The position numbers and the translations under genes were made by a program. A stretch of 64,000 nt of DNA from contig CM069432.1 of NCBI GenBank assembly GCA_035610365.1, forward strand, positions 19,778,354 through 19,842,353, in the 5' to 3' direction. Below, piece by piece: positions 13,101 to 27,977 of the stretch (positions are counted from its first letter, which is position 1; every line of letters begins with the position of its first letter). The notes under the pieces were generated by a model. It saw only the letters and a program-made list of their open reading frames with translations. It was not told where the DNA came from and made no database searches. The DNA is from Aquatica leii. Its lineage: Eukaryota; Arthropoda; Insecta; Coleoptera; Lampyridae.

Positions 13101-16100
13101 ATAATGCAATTATTTTTTGCCTAAATTTTGTATTTTCCTTATTATTGACTTTGATAGTTTTTAATTAAAGGATTGAAAACTACAGGGCGCGTCATAAACT
13201 TGTTTGAATTTATCTCAACTTGAAAATAGTTGTGCTTACATTCCATTTCGATTAGTTTAATTTCGAACGCGTTTGCATAAAGACTGTTATTAATTTTGAA
13301 AATTTTTCTTGAAAGATGTACAAGATTTCCACAGTTACCAATGTCAATCGGCACTCGACTAACGCCTTCTTCAGGGACTTTGCAAGTAGTGAGTTTTTTA
13401 AAATTTTGTTTATTATTATTGTTTGTTAACATTTAAACAACGACACAACTAATAATGCAATTATTTTTGCCTAAATTTTGTATTTTCCTTATTATTGACT
13501 TTGATAGTTTTTAATTAAAGGATTGAAAACTACAGGGCGCGTCATAAACTTGTTTGAATTTATCTCAACTTGAAAATAGTTGTGCTTACATTCCATTTCG
13601 ATTAGTTTAATTTCGAACGCGTTTGCATAAAGACTGTTATTAATTTTGAAAATTTTTGTTGAAAGATGTACAAGATTTCCACAGTTACCAATGTCAATCG
13701 GCACTCGACTAACGCCTTCTTCAGGGACTTTGCAAGTAGTGAGTTTTTTAAATTTTGTTTATTATTATTGTTTGTTAACATTTAAACAACGACACAACTA
13801 ATAATGCAATTATTTTTTGCCTAAATTTTGTATTTTCCTTATTATTGACTTTGATAGTTTTTAATTAAAGGATTGAAAACTACAGGGCGCGTCATAAACT
13901 TGTTTGAATTTATCTCAACTTGAAAATAGTTGTGCTTACATTCCATTTCGATTAGTTTAATTTCGAACGCGTTTGCATAAAGACTGTTATTAATTTTGAA
14001 AATTTTTGTTGAAAGATGTACAAGATTTCCACAGTTACCAATGTCAATCGGCACTCGACTAACGCCTTCTTCAGGGACTTTGCAAGTAGTGAGTTTTTTT
14101 TAAAATTTTGTTTATTATTATTGTTTGTTAACATTTAAACAACGACACAACTAATAATGCAATTATTTTTTGCCTAAATTTTGTATTTTCCTTATTATTG
14201 ACTTTGATAGTTTTTAATTAAAGGATTGAAAACTACAGGGCGCGTCATAAACTTGTTTGAATTTATCTCAACTTGAAAATAGTTGTGCTTACATTCCATT
14301 TCGATTAGTTTAATTTCGAACGCGTTTGCATAAAGACTGTTATTAATTTTGAAAATTTTTCTTGAAAGATGTACAAGATTTCCACAGTTACCAATGTCAA
14401 TCGGCACTCGACTAACGCCTTCTTCAGGGACTTTGCAAGTAGTGAGTTTATTTAAATTTTGTTTATTATTATTGTTTGTTAACATTTAAACAACGACACA
14501 ACTAATAATGCAATTATTTTTTGCCTAAATTTTGTATTTTCCTTATTATTGACTTTGATAGTTTTTAATTAAAGGATTGAAAACTACAGGGCGCGTCATA
14601 AACTTGTTTGAATTTATCTCAACTTGAAAATAGTTGTGCTTACATTCCATTTCGATTAGTTTAATTTCGAACGCGTTTGCATAAAGACTGTTATTAATTT
14701 TGAAAATTTTTCTTGAAAGATGTACAAGATTTCCACAGTTACCAATGTCAATCGGCACTCGACTAACGCCTTCTTCAGGGACTTTGCAAGTAGTGAGTTT
14801 TTTTAAAAATTTTGTTTATTATTATTGTTTGTTAACATTTAAACAACGACACAACTAATAATGCAATTATTTTTTGCCTAAATTTTGTATTTTCCTTATT
14901 ATTGACTTTGATAGTTTTTAATTAAAGGATTGAAAACTACAGGGCGCGTCATAAACTTGTTTGAATTTATCTCAACTTGAAAATAGTTGTGCTTACATTC
15001 CATTTCGATTAGTTTAATTTCGAACGCGTTTGCATAAAGACTGTTATTAATTTTGAAAATTTTTGTTGAAAGATGTACAAGATTTCCACAGTTACCAATG
15101 TCAATCGGCACTCGACTAACGCCTTCTTCAGGGACTTTGCAAGTAGTGAGTTTTTTAAAATTTTGTTTATTATTATTGTTTGTTAACATTTAAACAACGA
15201 CACAACTAATAATGCAATTATTTTTTGCCTAAATTTTGTATTTTCCTTATTATTGACTTTGATAGTTTTTAATTAAAGGATTGAAAACTACAGGGCGCGT
15301 CATAAACTTGTTTGAATTTATCTCAACTTGAAAATAGTTGTGCTTACATTCCATTTCGATTAGTTTAATTTCGAACGCGTTTGCATAAAGACTGTTATTA
15401 ATTTTGAAAATTTTTGTTGAAAGATGTACAAGATTTCCACAGTTACCAATGTCAATCGGCACTCGACTAACGCCTTCTTCAGGGACTTTGCAAGGAGGGA
15501 GGTTGTTTTAAAATTTTGTTTATGATTATTGTTTGTTAACATTTAAACAACGCGACAACTAATAATGCAATTATTTTTGCCCTAAATTTTGTATTTTCCT
15601 TATTATTGACTTTGATAGTTTTTAATTAAAGGATTGAAAACTACAGGGCGCGTCATAAACTTGTTTGAATTTATCTCAACTTGAAAATAGTTGTGCTTAC
15701 ATTCCATTTCGATTAGTTTAATTTCGAACGCGTTTGCATAAAGACTGTTATTAATTTTGAAAATTTTTCTTGAAAGATGTACAAGATTTCCACAGTTACC
15801 AATGTCAATCGGCACTCGACTAACGCCTTCTTCAGGGACTTTGCAAGTAGTGAGTTGTTTTAAATTTTGTTTATTATTATTGTTTGTTAACATTTAAACA
15901 ACGACACAACTAATAATGCAATTATTTTTTGCCTAAATTTTGTATTTTCCTTATTATTGACTTTGATAGTTTTTAATTAAAGGATTGAAAACTACAGGGC
16001 GCGTCATAAACTTGTTTGAATTTATCTCAACTTGAAAATAGTTGTGCTTACATTCCATTTCGATTAGTTTAATTTCGAACGCGTTTGCATAAAGACTGTT

Positions 16101-19100
16101 ATTAATTTTGAAAATTTTTGTTGAAAGATGTACAAGATTTCCACAGTTACCAATGTCAATCGGCACTCGACTAACGCCTTCTTCAGGGACTTTGCAAGTA
16201 GTGAGTGTTTTTTAAGATTTTGTTAATTATTATTGTTTGTTAACATTTAAACAACGACACAACTAATAATGCAATTATTTTTGCCTAAATTTTGTATTTT
16301 CCTTATTATTGACTTTGATAGTTTTTAATTAAAGGATTGAAAACTACAGGGCGCGTCATAAACTTGTTTGAATTTATCTCAACTTGAAAATAGTTGTGCT
16401 TACATTCCATTTCGATTAGTTTAATTTCGAACGCGTTTGCATAAAGACTGTTATTAATTTTGAAAATTTTTGTTGAAAGATGTACAAGATTTCCACAGTT
16501 ACCAATGTCAATCGGCACTCGACTAACGCCTTCTTCAGGGACTTTGCAAGTAGTGAGGTTTGTTGAAAATTTTGTTTATTATTATTGTTTGTTAACATTT
16601 AAACAACGACACAACTAATAATGCAATTATTTTTTGCCTAAATTTTGTATTTTCCTTATTATTGACTTTGATAGTTTTTAATTAAAGGATTGAAAACTAC
16701 AGGGCGCGTCATAAACTTGTTTGAATTTATCTCAACTTGAAAATAGTTGTGCTTACATTCCATTTCGATTAGTTTAATTTCGAACGCGTTTGCATAAAGA
16801 CTGTTATTAATTTTGAAAATTTTTGTTGAAAGATGTACAAGATTTCCACAGTTACCAATGTCAATCGGCACTCGACTAACGCCTTCTTCAGGGACTTTGC
16901 AAGTAGTGAGTTTTTTTTAAAATTTTGTTTATTATTATTGTTTGTTAACATTTAAACAACGACACAACTAATAATGCAATTATTTTTTGCCTAAATTTTG
17001 TATTTTCCTTATTATTGACTTTGATAGTTTTTAATTAAAGGATTGAAAACTACAGGGCGCGTCATAAACTTGTTTGAATTTATCTCAACTTGAAAATAGT
17101 TGTGCTTACATTCCATTTCGATTAGTTTAATTTCGAACGCGTTTGCATAAAGACTGTTATTAATTTTGAAAATTTTTGTTGAAAGATGTACAAGATTTCC
17201 ACAGTTACCAATGTCAATCGGCACTCGACTAACGCCTTCTTCAGGGACTTTGCAAGTAGTGAGCTTTTTTTAAAATTTTGTTTATTATTATTGTTTGTTA
17301 ACATTTAAACAACGACACAATTAATAATGCAATTATTTTATGCCTAAATTTTGTATTTTCCTTATTATTGACTTTGATAGTTTTTAATTAAAGGATTGAA
17401 AACTACAGGGCGCGTCATAAACTTGTTTGAATTTATCTCAACTTGAAAATAGTTGTGCTTACATTCCATTTCGATTAGTTTAATTTCGAACGCGTTTGCA
17501 TAAAGACTGTTATTAATTTTGAAAATTTTTCTTGAAAGATGTACAAGATTTCCACAGTTACCAATGTCAATCGGCACTCGACTAACGCCTTCTTCAGGGA
17601 CTTTGCAAGTAGTGAGTTTTTTTAAATTTTGTTTATTATTATTGTTTGGTAACAATTAAACAACGACACAACTAATAATGCAATTATTTTTGCCTAAATT
17701 TTGTATTTTCCTTATTATTGACTTTGATAGTTTTTAATTAAAGGATTGAAAACTACAGGGCGCGTCATAAACTTGTTTGAATTTATCTCAACTTGAAAAT
17801 AGTTGTGCTTACATTCCATTTCGATTAGTTTAATTTCGAACGCGTTTGCATAAAGACTGTTATTAATTTTGAAAATTTTTCTTGAAAGATGTACAAGATT
17901 TCCACAGTTACCAATGTCAATCGGCACTCGACTAACGCCTTCTTCAGGGACTTTGCAAGTAGTGAGTTTTTTTTAAAATTTTGTTTATTATTATTGTTTG
18001 TTAACATTTAAACAACGACACAACTAATAATGCAATTATTTTTTGCCTAAATTTTGTATTTTCCTTATTATTGACTTTGATAGTTTTTAATTAAAGGATT
18101 GAAAACTACAGGGCGCGTCATAAACTTGTTTGAATTTATCTCAACTTGAAAATAGTTGTGCTTACATTCCATTTCGATTAGTTTAATTTCGAACGCGTTT
18201 GCATAAAGACTGTTATTAATTTTGAAAATTTTTCTTGAAAGATGTACAAGATTTCCACAGTTACCAATGTCAATCGGCACTCGACTAACGCCTTCTTCAG
18301 GGACTTTGCAAGTAGTGAGTTTTTTTTAAATTTTGTTTATTATTATTGTTTGTTAACATTTAAACAACGACACAACTAATAATGCAATTATTTTTTGCCT
18401 AAATTTTGTATTTTCCTTATTATTGACTTTGATAGTTTTTAATTAAAGGATTGAAAACTACAGGGCGCGTCATAAACTTGTTTGAATTTATCTCAACTTG
18501 AAAATAGTTGTGCTTACATTCCATTTCGATTAGTTTAATTTCGAACGCGTTTGCATAAAGACTGTTATTAATTTTGAAAATTTTTCTTGAAAGATGTACA
18601 AGATTTCCACAGTTACCAATGTCAATCGGCACTCGACTAACGCCTTCTTCAGGGACTTTGCAAGTAGTGAGTTTTTTTAAATTTTGTTTATTATTATTGT
18701 TTGTTAACATTTAAACAACGACACAACTAATAATGCAATTATTTTTGCCTAAATTTTGTATTTTCCTTATTATTGACTTTGATAGTTTTTAATTAAAGGA
18801 TTGAAAACTACAGGGCGCGTCATAAACTTGTTTGAATTTATCTCAACTTGAAAATAGTTGTGCTTACATTCCATTTCGATTAGTTTAATTTCGAACGCGT
18901 TTGCATAAAGACTGTTATTAATTTTGAAAATTTTTCTTGAAAGATGTACAAGATTTCCACAGTTACCAATGTCAATCGGCACTCGACTAACGCCTTCTTC
19001 AGGGACTTTGCAAGTAGTGAGTTTTTTTTTTAAATTTTGTTTATTATTATTGTTTGTTAACATTTAAACAACGACACAACTAATAATGCAATTATTTTTT

Positions 19101-22100
19101 GCCTAAATTTTGTATTTTCCTTATTATTGACTTTGATAGTTTTTAATTAAAGGATTGAAAACTACAGGGCGCGTCATAAACTTGTTTGAATTTATCTCAA
19201 CTTGAAAATAGTTGTGCTTACATTCCATTTCGATTAGTTTAATTTCGAACGCGTTTGCATAAAGACTGTTATTAATTTTGAAAATTTTTCTTGAAAGATG
19301 TACAAGATTTCCACAGTTACCAATGTCAATCGGCACTCGACTAACGCCTTCTTCAGGGACTTTGCAAGTAGTGAGTTTTTTTTTAAATTTTGTTTATTAT
19401 TATTGTTTGTTAACATTTAAACAACGACACAACTAATAATGCAATTATTTTTTGCCTAAATTTTGTATTTTCCTTATTATTGACTTTGATAGTTTTTAAT
19501 TAAAGGATTGAAAACTACAGGGCGCGTCATAAACTTGTTTGAATTTATCTCAACTTGAAAATAGTTGTGCTTACATTCCATTTCGATTAGTTTAATTTCG
19601 AACGCGTTTGCATAAAGACTGTTATTAATTTTGAAAATTTTTCTTGAAAGATGTACAAGATTTCCACAGTTACCAATGTCAATCGGCACTCGACTAACGC
19701 CTTCTTCAGGGACTTTGCAAGTAGTGAGTTTTTTAAATTTTGTTTATTATTATTGTTTGTTAACATTTAAACAACGACACAACTAATAATGCAATTATTT
19801 TTTGCCTAAATTTTGTATTTTCCTTATTATTGACTTTGATAGTTTTTAATTAAAGGATTGAAAACTACAGGGCGCGTCATAAACTTGTTTGAATTTATCT
19901 CAACTTGAAAATAGTTGTGCTTACATTCCATTTCGATTAGTTTAATTTCGAACGCGTTTGCATAAAGACTGTTATTAATTTTGAAAATTTTTCTTGAAAG
20001 ATGTACAAGATTTCCACAGTTACCAATGTCAATCGGCACTCGACTAACGCCTTCTTCAGGGACTTTGCAAGTAGTGAGTTTTTAAATTTTGTTTATTATT
20101 ATTGTTTGTTAACATTTAAACAACGACACAACTAATAATGCAATTATTTTTGCCTAAATTTTGTATTTTCCTTATTATTGACTTTGATAGTTTTTAATTA
20201 AAGGATTGAAAACTACAGGGCGCGTCATAAACTTGTTTGAATTTATCTCAACTTGAAAATAGTTGTGCTTACATTCCATTTCGATTAGTTTAATTTCGAA
20301 CGCGTTTGCATAAAGACTGTTATTAATTTTGAAAATTTTTCTTGAAAGATGTACAAGATTTCCACAGTTACCAATGTCAATCGGCACTCGACTAACGCCT
20401 TCTTCAGGGACTTTGCAAGTAGTGAGTTTTTTTAAATTTTGTTTATTATTATTGTTTGTTAACATTTAAACAACGACACAACTAATAATGCAATTATTTT
20501 TGCCTAAATTTTGTATTTTCCTTATTATTGACTTTGATAGTTTTTAATTAAAGGATTGAAAACTACAGGGCGCGTCATAAACTTGTTTGAATTTATCTCA
20601 ACTTGAAAATAGTTGTGCTTACATTCCATTTCGATTAGTTTAATTTCGAACGCGTTTGCATAAAGACTGTTATTAATTTTGAAAATTTTTCTTGAAAGAT
20701 GTACAAGATTTCCACAGTTACCAATGTCAATCGGCACTCGACTAACGCCTTCTTCAGGGACTTTGCAAGTAGTGAGTTTTTGTTTAAATTTTGTTTATTA
20801 TTATTGTTTGTTAACATTTAAACAACCACACAACTAATAATGCAATTCTTTTTTCCCTAAATTTTGTATTTTCCTTATTATTGACTTTGATAGTTTTTAA
20901 TTAAAGGATTGAAAACTACAGGGCGCGTCATAAACTTGTTTGAATTTATCTCAACTTGAAAATAGTTGTGCTTACATTCCATTTCGATTAGTTTAATTTC
21001 GAACGCGTTTGCATAAAGACTGTTATTAATTTTGAAAATTTTTCTTGAAAGATGTACAAGATTTCCACAGTTACCAATGTCAATCGGCACTCGACTAACG
21101 CCTTCTTCAGGGACTTTGCAAGTAGTGAGTTTTTTTAAATTTTGTTTATTATTATTGTTTGTTAACATTTAAACAACGACACAACTAATAATGCAATTAT
21201 TTTTGCCTAAATTTTGTATTTTCCTTATTATTGACTTTGATAGTTTTTAATTAAAGGATTGAAAACTACAGGGCGCGTCATAAACTTGTTTGAATTTATC
21301 TCAACTTGAAAATAGTTGTGCTTACATTCCATTTCGATTAGTTTAATTTCGAACGCGTTTGCATAAAGACTGTTATTAATTTTGAAAATTTTCTTGAAAG
21401 ATGTACAAGATTTCCACAGTTACCAATGTCAATCGGCACTCGACTAACGCCTTCTTCAGGGACTTTGCAAGTAGTGAGTTTTTCTAAGTTTTGTTTATTA
21501 TTATTGTTTGTTAACATTTAAACAACGACACAACTAATAATGCAATTATTTTTTGCCTAAATTTTGTATTTTCCTTATTATTGACTTTGATAGTTTTTAA
21601 TTAAAGGATTGAAAACTACAGGGCGCGTCATAAACTTGTTTGAATTTATCTCAACTTGAAAATAGTTGTGCTTACATTCCATTTCGATTAGTTTAATTTC
21701 GAACGCGTTTGCATAAAGACTGTTATTAATTTTGAAAATTTTTCTTGAAAGATGTACAAGATTTCCACAGTTACCAATGTCAATCGGCACTCGACTAACG
21801 CCTTCTTCAGGGACTTTGCAAGTAGTGAGTTTTTTAAATTTTGTTTATTATTATTGTTTGTTAACATTTAAACAACGACACAACTAATAATGCAATTATT
21901 TTTGCCTAAATTTTGTATTTTCCTTATTATTGACTTTGATAGTTTTTAATTAAAGGATTGAAAACTACAGGGCGCGTCATAAACTTGTTTGAATTTATCT
22001 CAACTTGAAAATAGTTGTGCTTACATTCCATTTCGATTAGTTTAATTTCGAACGCGTTTGCATAAAGACTGTTATTAATTTTGAAAATTTTTCTTGAAAG

Positions 22101-25100
22101 ATGTACAAGATTTCCACAGTTACCAATGTCAATCGGCACTCGACTAACGCCTTCTTCAGGGACTTTGCAAGTAGTGAGTTTTTTAAATTTTGTTTATTAT
22201 TATTGTTTGTTAACATTTAAACAACGACACAACTAATAATGCAATTATTTTTTGCCTAAATTTTGTATTTTCCTTATTATTGACTTTGATAGTTTTTAAT
22301 TAAAGGATTGAAAACTACAGGGCGCGTCATAAACTTGTTTGAATTTATCTCAACTTGAAAATAGTTGTGCTTACATTCCATTTCGATTAGTTTAATTTCG
22401 AACGCGTTTGCATAAAGACTGTTATTAATTTTGAAAATTTTTCTTGAAAGATGTACAAGATTTCCACAGTTACCAATGTCAATCGGCACTCGACTAACGC
22501 CTTCTTCAGGGACTTTGCAAGTAGTGAGTTTTTTTAAATTTTGTTTATTATTATTGTTTGTTAACATTTAAACAACGACACAACTAATAATGCAATTATT
22601 TTTGCCTAAATTTTGTATTTTCCTTATTATTGACTTTGATAGTTTTTAATTAAAGGATTGAAAACTACAGGGCGCGTCATAAACTTGTTTGAATTTATCT
22701 CAACTTGAAAATAGTTGTGCTTACATTCCATTTCGATTAGTTTAATTTCGAACGCGTTTGCATAAAGACTGTTATTAATTTTGAAAATTTTTCTTGAAAG
22801 ATGTACAAGATTTCCACAGTTACCAATGTCAATCGGCACTCGACTAACGCCTTCTTCAGGGACTTTGCAAGTAGTGAGTTTTTTAAATTTTGTTTATTAT
22901 TATTGTTTGTTAACATTTAAACAACGACACAACTAATAATGCAATTATTTTTGCCTAAATTTTGTATTTTCCTTATTATTGACTTTGATAGTTTTTAATT
23001 AAAGGATTGAAAACTACAGGGCGCGTCATAAACTTGTTTGAATTTATCTCAACTTGAAAATAGTTGTGCTTACATTCCATTTCGATTAGTTTAATTTCGA
23101 ACGCGTTTGCATAAAGACTGTTATTAATTTTGAAAATTTTTCTTGAAAGATGTACAAGATTTCCACAGTTACCAATGTCAATCGGCACTCGACTAACGCC
23201 TTCTTCAGGGACTTTGCAAGTAGTGAGTTTTTTAAATTTTGTTTATTATTATTGTTTGTTAACATTTAAACAACGACACAACTAATAATGCAATTATTTT
23301 TGCCTAAATTTTGTATTTTCCTTATTATTGACTTTGATAGTTTTTAATTAAAGGATTGAAAACTACAGGGCGCGTCATAAACTTGTTTGAATTTATCTCA
23401 ACTTGAAAATAGTTGTGCTTACATTCCATTTCGATTAGTTTAATTTCGAACGCGTTTGCATAAAGACTGTTATTAATTTTGAAAATTTTTCTTGAAAGAT
23501 GTACAAGATTTCCACAGTTACCAATGTCAATCGGCACTCGACTAACGCCTTCTTCAGGGACTTTGCAAGTAGTGAGTTTTTTTAAATTTTGTTTATTATT
23601 ATTGTTTGTTAACATTTAAACAACGACACAACTAATAATGCAATTATTTTTGCCTAAATTTTGTATTTTCCTTATTATTGACTTTGATAGTTTTTAATTA
23701 AAGGATTGAAAACTACAGGGCGCGTCATAAACTTGTTTGAATTTATCTCAACTTGAAAATAGTTGTGCTTACATTCCATTTCGATTAGTTTAATTTCGAA
23801 CGCGTTTGCATAAAGACTGTTATTAATTTTGAAAATTTTTCTTGAAAGATGTACAAGATTTCCACAGTTACCAATGTCAATCGGCACTCGACTAACGCCT
23901 TCTTCAGGGACTTTGCAAGTAGTGAGTTTTTTAAATTTTGTTTATTATTATTGTTTGTTAACATTTAAACAACGACACAACTAATAATGCAATTATTTTT
24001 GCCTAAATTTTGTATTTTCCTTATTATTGACTTTGATAGTTTTTAATTAAAGGATTGAAAACTACAGGGCGCGTCATAAACTTGTTTGAATTTATCTCAA
24101 CTTGAAAATAGTTGTGCTTACATTCCATTTCGATTAGTTTAATTTCGAACGCGTTTGCATAAAGACTGTTATTAATTTTGAAAATTTTTCTTGAAAGATG
24201 TACAAGATTTCCACAGTTACCAATGTCAATCGGCACTCGACTAACGCCTTCTTCAGGGACTTTGCAAGTAGTGAGTTTTTTAAATTTTGTTTATTATTAT
24301 TGTTTGTTAACATTTAAACAACGACACAACTAATAATGCAATTATTTTTGCCTAAATTTTGTATTTTCCTTATTATTGACTTTGATAGTTTTTAATTAAA
24401 GGATTGAAAACTACAGGGCGCGTCATAAACTTGTTTGAATTTATCTCAACTTGAAAATAGTTGTGCTTACATTCCATTTCGATTAGTTTAATTTCGAACG
24501 CGTTTGCATAAAGACTGTTATTAATTTTGAAAATTTTTCTTGAAAGATGTACAAGATTTCCACAGTTACCAATGTCAATCGGCACTCGACTAACGCCTTC
24601 TTCAGGGACTTTGCAAGTAGTGAGTTTTTTTTAAAATTTTGTTTATTATTATTGTTTGTTAACATTTAAACAACGACACAACTAATAATGCAATTATTTT
24701 TTGCCTAAATTTTGTATTTTCCTTATTATTGACTTTGATAGTTTTTAATTAAAGGATTGAAAACTACAGGGCGCGTCATAAACTTGTTTGAATTTATCTC
24801 AACTTGAAAATAGTTGTGCTTACATTCCATTTCGATTAGTTTAATTTCGAACGCGTTTGCATAAAGACTGTTATTAATTTTGAAAATTTTTCTTGAAAGA
24901 TGTACAAGATTTCCACAGTTACCAATGTCAATCGGCACTCGACTAACGCCTTCTTCAGGGACTTTGCAAGTAGTGAGTTTTTTAAATTTTGTTTATTATT
25001 ATTGTTTGTTAACATTTAAACAACGACACAACTAATAATGCAATTATTTTTTGCCTAAATTTTGTATTTTCCTTATTATTGACTTTGATAGTTTTTAATT

Positions 25101-27977
25101 AAAGGATTGAAAACTACAGGGCGCGTCATAAACTTGTTTGAATTTATCTCAACTTGAAAATAGTTGTGCTTACATTCCATTTCGATTAGTTTAATTTCGA
25201 ACGCGTTTGCATAAAGACTGTTATTAATTTTGAAAATTTTCTTGAAAGATGTACAAGATTTCCACAGTTACCAATGTCAATCGGCACTCGACTAACGCCT
25301 TCTTCAGGGACTTTGCAAGTAGTGAGTTTTTTTAAAAATTTTGTTTATTATTATTGTTTGTTAACATTTAAACAACGACACAACTAATAATGCAATTATT
25401 TTTTGCCTAAATTTTGTATTTTCCTTATTATTGACTTTGATAGTTTTTAATTAAAGGATTGAAAACTACAGGGCGCGTCATAAACTTGTTTGAATTTATC
25501 TCAACTTGAAAATAGTTGTGCTTACATTCCATTTCGATTAGTTTAATTTCGAACGCGTTTGCATAAAGACTGTTATTAATTTTGAAAATTTTTCTTGAAA
25601 GATGTACAAGATTTCCACAGTTACCAATGTCAATCGGCACTCGACTAACGCCTTCTTCAGGGACTTTGCAAGTAGTGAGTTTTTTTTAAAATTTTGTTTA
25701 TTATTATTGTTTGTTAACATTTAAACAACGACACAACTAATAATGCAATTATTTTTTGCCTAAATTTTGTATTTTCCTTATTATTGACTTTGATAGTTTT
25801 TAATTAAAGGATTGAAAACTACAGGGCGCGTCATAAACTTGTTTGAATTTATCTCAACTTGAAAATAGTTGTGCTTACATTCCATTTCGATTAGTTTAAT
25901 TTCGAACGCGTTTGCATAAAGACTGTTATTAATTTTGAAAATTTTCTTGAAAGATGTACAAGATTTCCACAGTTACCAATGTCAATCGGCACTCGACTAA
26001 CGCCTTCTTCAGGGACTTTGCAAGTAGTGAGTTTTTAAAATTTTGTTTATTATTATTGTTTGTTAACATTTAAACAACGACACAACTAATAATGCAATTA
26101 TTTTTGCCTAAATTTTGTATTTTCCTTATTATTGACTTTGATAGTTTTTAATTAAAGGATTGAAAACTACAGGGCGCGTCATAAACTTGTTTGAATTTAT
26201 CTCAACTTGAAAATAGTTGTGCTTACATTCCATTTCGATTAGTTTAATTTCGAACGCGTTTGCATAAAGACTGTTATTAATTTTGAAAATTTTTCTTGAA
26301 AGATGTACAAGATTCCCACAGTTACCAATGTCAATCGGCACTCTACTAACGCCTTCTTCAGGGACTTTGCAAGTAGTGAGTTTTTTAAAATTTTGTTTAT
26401 TATTATTGTTTGTTAACATTTAAACAACGACACAACTAATAATGCAATTATTTTTGCCTAAATTTTGTATTTTCCTTATTATTGACTTTGATAGTTTTTA
26501 ATTAAAGGATTAGAAAACTACAGGGCGTGTCATAAACTTGTTTGAATTTATCTCAACTTGAAAATAGTTGTGCTTACATTCCATTTCGATTAGTTTAATT
26601 TCGAACGCGTTTGCATAAAGACTGTTATTAATTTTGAAAATTTTTCTTGAAAGATGTACAAGATTTCCACAGTTACCAATGTCAATCGGCACTCGACTAA
26701 CGCCTTCTTCAGGGACTTTGCAAGTAGTGAGTTTTTTAAATTTTGTTTATTATTATTGTTTGTTAACATTTAAACAACGACACAACTAATAATGCAATTA
26801 TTTTTGCCTAAATTTTGTATTTTCCTTATTATTGACTTTGATAGTTTTTAATTAAAGGATTGAAAACTACAGGGCGCGTCATAAACTTGTTTGAATTTAT
26901 CTCAACTTGAAAATAGTTGTGCTTACATTCCATTTCGATTAGTTTAATTTCGAACGCGTTTGCATAAAGACTGTTATTAATTTTGAAAATTTTTCTTGAA
27001 AGATGTACAAGATTTCCACAGTTACCAATGTCAATCGGCACTCGACTAACGCCTTCTTCAGGGACTTTGCAAGTAGTGAGTTTTTTAAAATTTTGTTTAT
27101 TATTATTGTTTGTTAACATTTAAACAACGAGACAACTAATAATGCAATTATTTTTGCCTAAATTTTGTATTTTCCTTATTATTGACTTTGATAGTTTTTA
27201 ATTAAAGGATTGAAAACTACAGGGCGCGTCATAAACTTGTTTGAATTTATCTCAACTTGAAAATAGTTGTGCTTACATTCCATTTCGATTAGTTTAATTT
27301 CGAACGCGTTTGCATAAAGACTGTTATTAATTTTGAAAATTTTTCTTGAAAGATGTACAAGATTTCCACAGTTACCAATGTCAATCGGCACTCGACTAAC
27401 GCCTTCTTCAGGGACTTTGCAAGTAGTGAGTTTTTTAAAATTTTGTTTATTATTATTGTTTGTTAACATTTAAACAACGACACAACTAATAATGCAATTA
27501 TTTTTGCCTAAATTTTGTATTTTCCTTATTATTGACTTTGATAGTTTTTAATTAAAGGATTGAAAACTACAGGGCGCGTCATAAACTTGTTTGAATTTAT
27601 CTCAACTTGAAAATAGTTGTGCTTACATTCCATTTCGATTAGTTTAATTTCGAACGCGTTTGCATAAAGACTGTTATTAATTTTGAAAATTTTTCTTGAA
27701 AGATGTACAAGATTTCCACAGTTACCAATGTCAATCGGCACTCGACTAACGCCTTCTTCAGGGACTTTGCAAGTAGTGAGTTTTTTTTAAAATTTTGTTT
27801 ATTATTATTGTTTGTTAACATTTAAACAACGACACAACTAATAATGCAAGTATTTTTTGCCTAAATTTTGTATTTTCATTATTATTGACTTTGATAGTTT
27901 TTAATTAAAGGATTGAAAACTACAGGGCGCGTCATAAACTTGTTTGAATTTATCTCAACTTGAAAATAGTTGTGCTT
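4133..27977. repeat. ~351-bp satellite, 68 tandem units
   Basis: Sixty-eight head-to-tail units of 348-354 bp, related to the 345-bp units on the left (shared blocks such as cgcgtcataaacttgttt and gaacgcgtttgcataaag). Units are nearly identical. Most length change comes from two T runs, one after gtagtgag and one in the caatttttt..gcc stretch. A diagnostic base (tttttgttgaaag versus tttttcttgaaag) is mixed in units up to about 17.3 kb, then fixed as the C form from the unit at 17,365 to the end. Each unit holds a short open frame on the minus strand (70 aa, extended to 96 aa when T-run lengths allow). Its conservation only mirrors unit identity, so I do not call it a gene. The last unit is cut at 27,977, where the 7-bp array begins. 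Confidence 0.98.

Noticed and set aside
4349-27882. Conserved 60-, 70- and 96-codon minus-strand frames in every satellite unit
   Set aside because: Their conservation equals that of the noncoding parts of the unit, and length changes simply follow T-run length. Nothing resembles a protein family.
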